Positions 5,970-6,565 of a stretch of DNA of 6,565 nt are shown in pieces. The stretch comes from Candidatus Limivicinus faecipullorum (GTDB lineage: Bacteria > Bacillota > Clostridia > Oscillospirales > Oscillospiraceae), in the NCBI GenBank assembly GCA_018711755.1, contig DVHY01000150.1, forward strand, positions 1 to 6,565, in the 5' to 3' direction. Below the pieces are notes generated by a model. It had not been told where the DNA came from and did not search any database. It saw only the letters and a list, made by a program, of their open reading frames with translations. The translations under genes were made by a program, and so were the position numbers. Positions within the stretch are counted from its first letter, which is position 1. Each line of letters starts with the position of its first letter.

Positions 5970-6170
5970 TACACTGTCCAAAAGCCTCGCAGAGTTTTTT
6001 CGCCGCAGCGAAAAAATAATTTCAATCGTTTTCTGCGGCGACATGTGCGTCGCAGAAAACACCTCTCACGGAGCGGAGTGTCGAATTGTACGCCGTAGGC
6101 GTACAACCGAGGCATGAAGCGAAGTGCTATCCCTTTTGTCAAAGAAGGCATAGCCTTCTTTGACAAGCTG
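5970..6170. repeat. Cluster of stem-loops, likely a composite palindromic repeat element
   Basis: About 200 nt with no credible gene but at least four clean hairpins. TTTTTTCGC/GCGAAAAAA at 5995-6003 and 6008-6016 has loop CGCA. GTTTTCTGCG/CGCAGAAAAC at 6028-6037 and 6051-6060 has further inner pairing. TTGTACGCC/GGCGTACAA at 6086-6094 and 6098-6106 has loop GTA. A 14-bp stem TTGTCAAAGAAGGC with its complement at 6136-6149 and 6153-6166 has loop ATA. None is followed by a T-tract on either strand, so they do not look like ordinary terminators. Density and lack of coding signal suggest a dispersed BIME/MITE-like intergenic repeat or a structured RNA. Repeat status elsewhere in the genome is inferred. 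Confidence 0.7.
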
Positions 6171-6198
6171 TCAAGAGGAGGCCGGCGCCTCCTCTTGA
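6171..6198. repeat. Right boundary palindrome (copy 2)
   Basis: Perfect 12-bp arms (6171-6182 and 6187-6198) around CGGC. The central 24 nt differ from copy 1 at one loop base (C for A). It lies 6 nt beyond the stop of the convergent minus-strand gene, mirroring the position of copy 1 next to the plus-strand operon. Confidence 0.85.
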
Positions 6199-6204
6199 TT
6201 ATTT

Positions 6205-6565
6205 TCAGGCCTCGCTGTAGGGCTTCATCTGGGCAAAGCCGAAGACCCCGGAAGACACCAGCCAATAGCAGTTGTACAGCAGCTCGTCCAGGCTGAGCCT
6301 CTTCCCGTCCTGATACCACTTGGACACCATGCCGCTGATGGCCGAGACCGAGAAAGTCAGCGCATAGTCGAAGTTGGGGGTATCCGGTTCCAGGCCGAAG
6401 AGCTTGGTAAAAATAGGGGCGTAGAAATCCTTCAGCTTTTCCACGAAGCTGGAGTTGAGGCCGGTGGAGATGATGAAGAAGAGCCGTTCCCCCTCGTCCT
6501 CCATTATCCCGGCATAGGTCTTGGCGAAGGCCTTCAGGCTGACAGGGAAGCCCTTGGGGAAGACC
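6205..6565 (-). CDS. Probable TetR/AcrR-family transcriptional regulator, C-terminal part (5' end beyond the window)
   Basis: About 119 codons are visible, ending at the stop 6205-6207, and the frame is open to the right edge (VFPKGFPVSLKAFAKTY...). The Met at 6504 is internal, since the frame continues upstream without a stop and has no ribosome site there. The visible part is all-helical in character, with FFIISTGLNSSFVEKLKDFY, then FDYALTFSVSAISGMVSKWYQDG, then LSLDELLYNCYWLVSSGVFGF. The pattern of a helix followed by GMVSKWYQDG and a LSLDEL helix is typical of TetR/AcrR C-terminal ligand-binding domains. The N-terminal helix-turn-helix that would confirm this lies outside the window, so the family call is provisional and the target unknown. 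It is convergent with the methyltransferase operon across the hairpin cluster. Confidence 0.6.
   Translation of the reverse strand, partial: VFPKGFPVSLKAFAKTYAGIMEDEGERLFFIISTGLNSSFVEKLKDFYAPIFTKLFGLEPDTPNFDYALTFSVSAISGMVSKWYQDGKRLSLDELLYNCYWLVSSGVFGFAQMKPYSEA

Noticed and set aside
5942..6198. CRISPR array or tRNA/rRNA in the hairpin region
   Set aside because: There are only two copies of one palindrome with no regular spacer, and the internal hairpins differ from each other. No cloverleaf or rRNA signature is seen.
5966..6319. A 117-codon minus-strand frame through the palindrome cluster
   Set aside because: It overlaps the end of the TetR-like gene in another frame and then translates hairpin repeats; the Arg-rich peptide looks like repeat read-through.

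Overview
The window looks like a fairly GC-rich Clostridia-type Firmicute, probably near the Oscillospirales. This is inferred from strong Shine-Dalgarno sites, an AEP-rich lipoprotein linker, gene content and stem-loop repeats; no marker gene fixes the taxon.

Left two thirds (1-4553, minus strand): a galactose/glucose (methyl-galactoside) ABC importer operon read right to left as mglB (lipoprotein sugar-binding protein), mglA (double ATPase) and mglC (permease, its C-terminal end lost at the window edge). MglB captures sugar outside the membrane, MglC forms the channel and MglA powers it. A strong intrinsic-terminator-like hairpin lies between mglB and mglA, which should make mglB more abundant than mglAC. 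mglA and mglC are 15 nt apart.

The most striking observation is that MglB is circularly permuted relative to the classical galactose/glucose-binding protein. The segment that opens E. coli mature MglB (about residues 1-83, with the ligand residues Asp14 and Phe16) sits at the C-terminus here, after the canonical C-terminal end and a linker of about 20 residues. The protein begins after the lipobox linker at the strand holding canonical Asn91. Nearly all sugar- and calcium-binding residues can be found, in permuted order. MglC is unusual too: a charged, probably coiled-coil cytoplasmic extension of about 220 residues precedes the first membrane segment.

Middle (4554-4903): an AT-rich divergent regulatory region with a probable mglB promoter, an inverted repeat over its likely transcription start, and a near-consensus sigma-A promoter (TTGAAA, 17 nt, TATAAT) facing right.

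Right third (4904-6565): a SpoU/TrmH-family RNA 2'-O-methyltransferase starting at TTG, coupled to a 68-residue helical protein of unknown function. Then come about 260 nt of closely packed stem-loops bounded by two nearly identical 28-nt palindromes, which look like a dispersed palindromic repeat element. A convergent minus-strand gene, probably the C-terminal part of a TetR/AcrR-type regulator, runs off the right edge.
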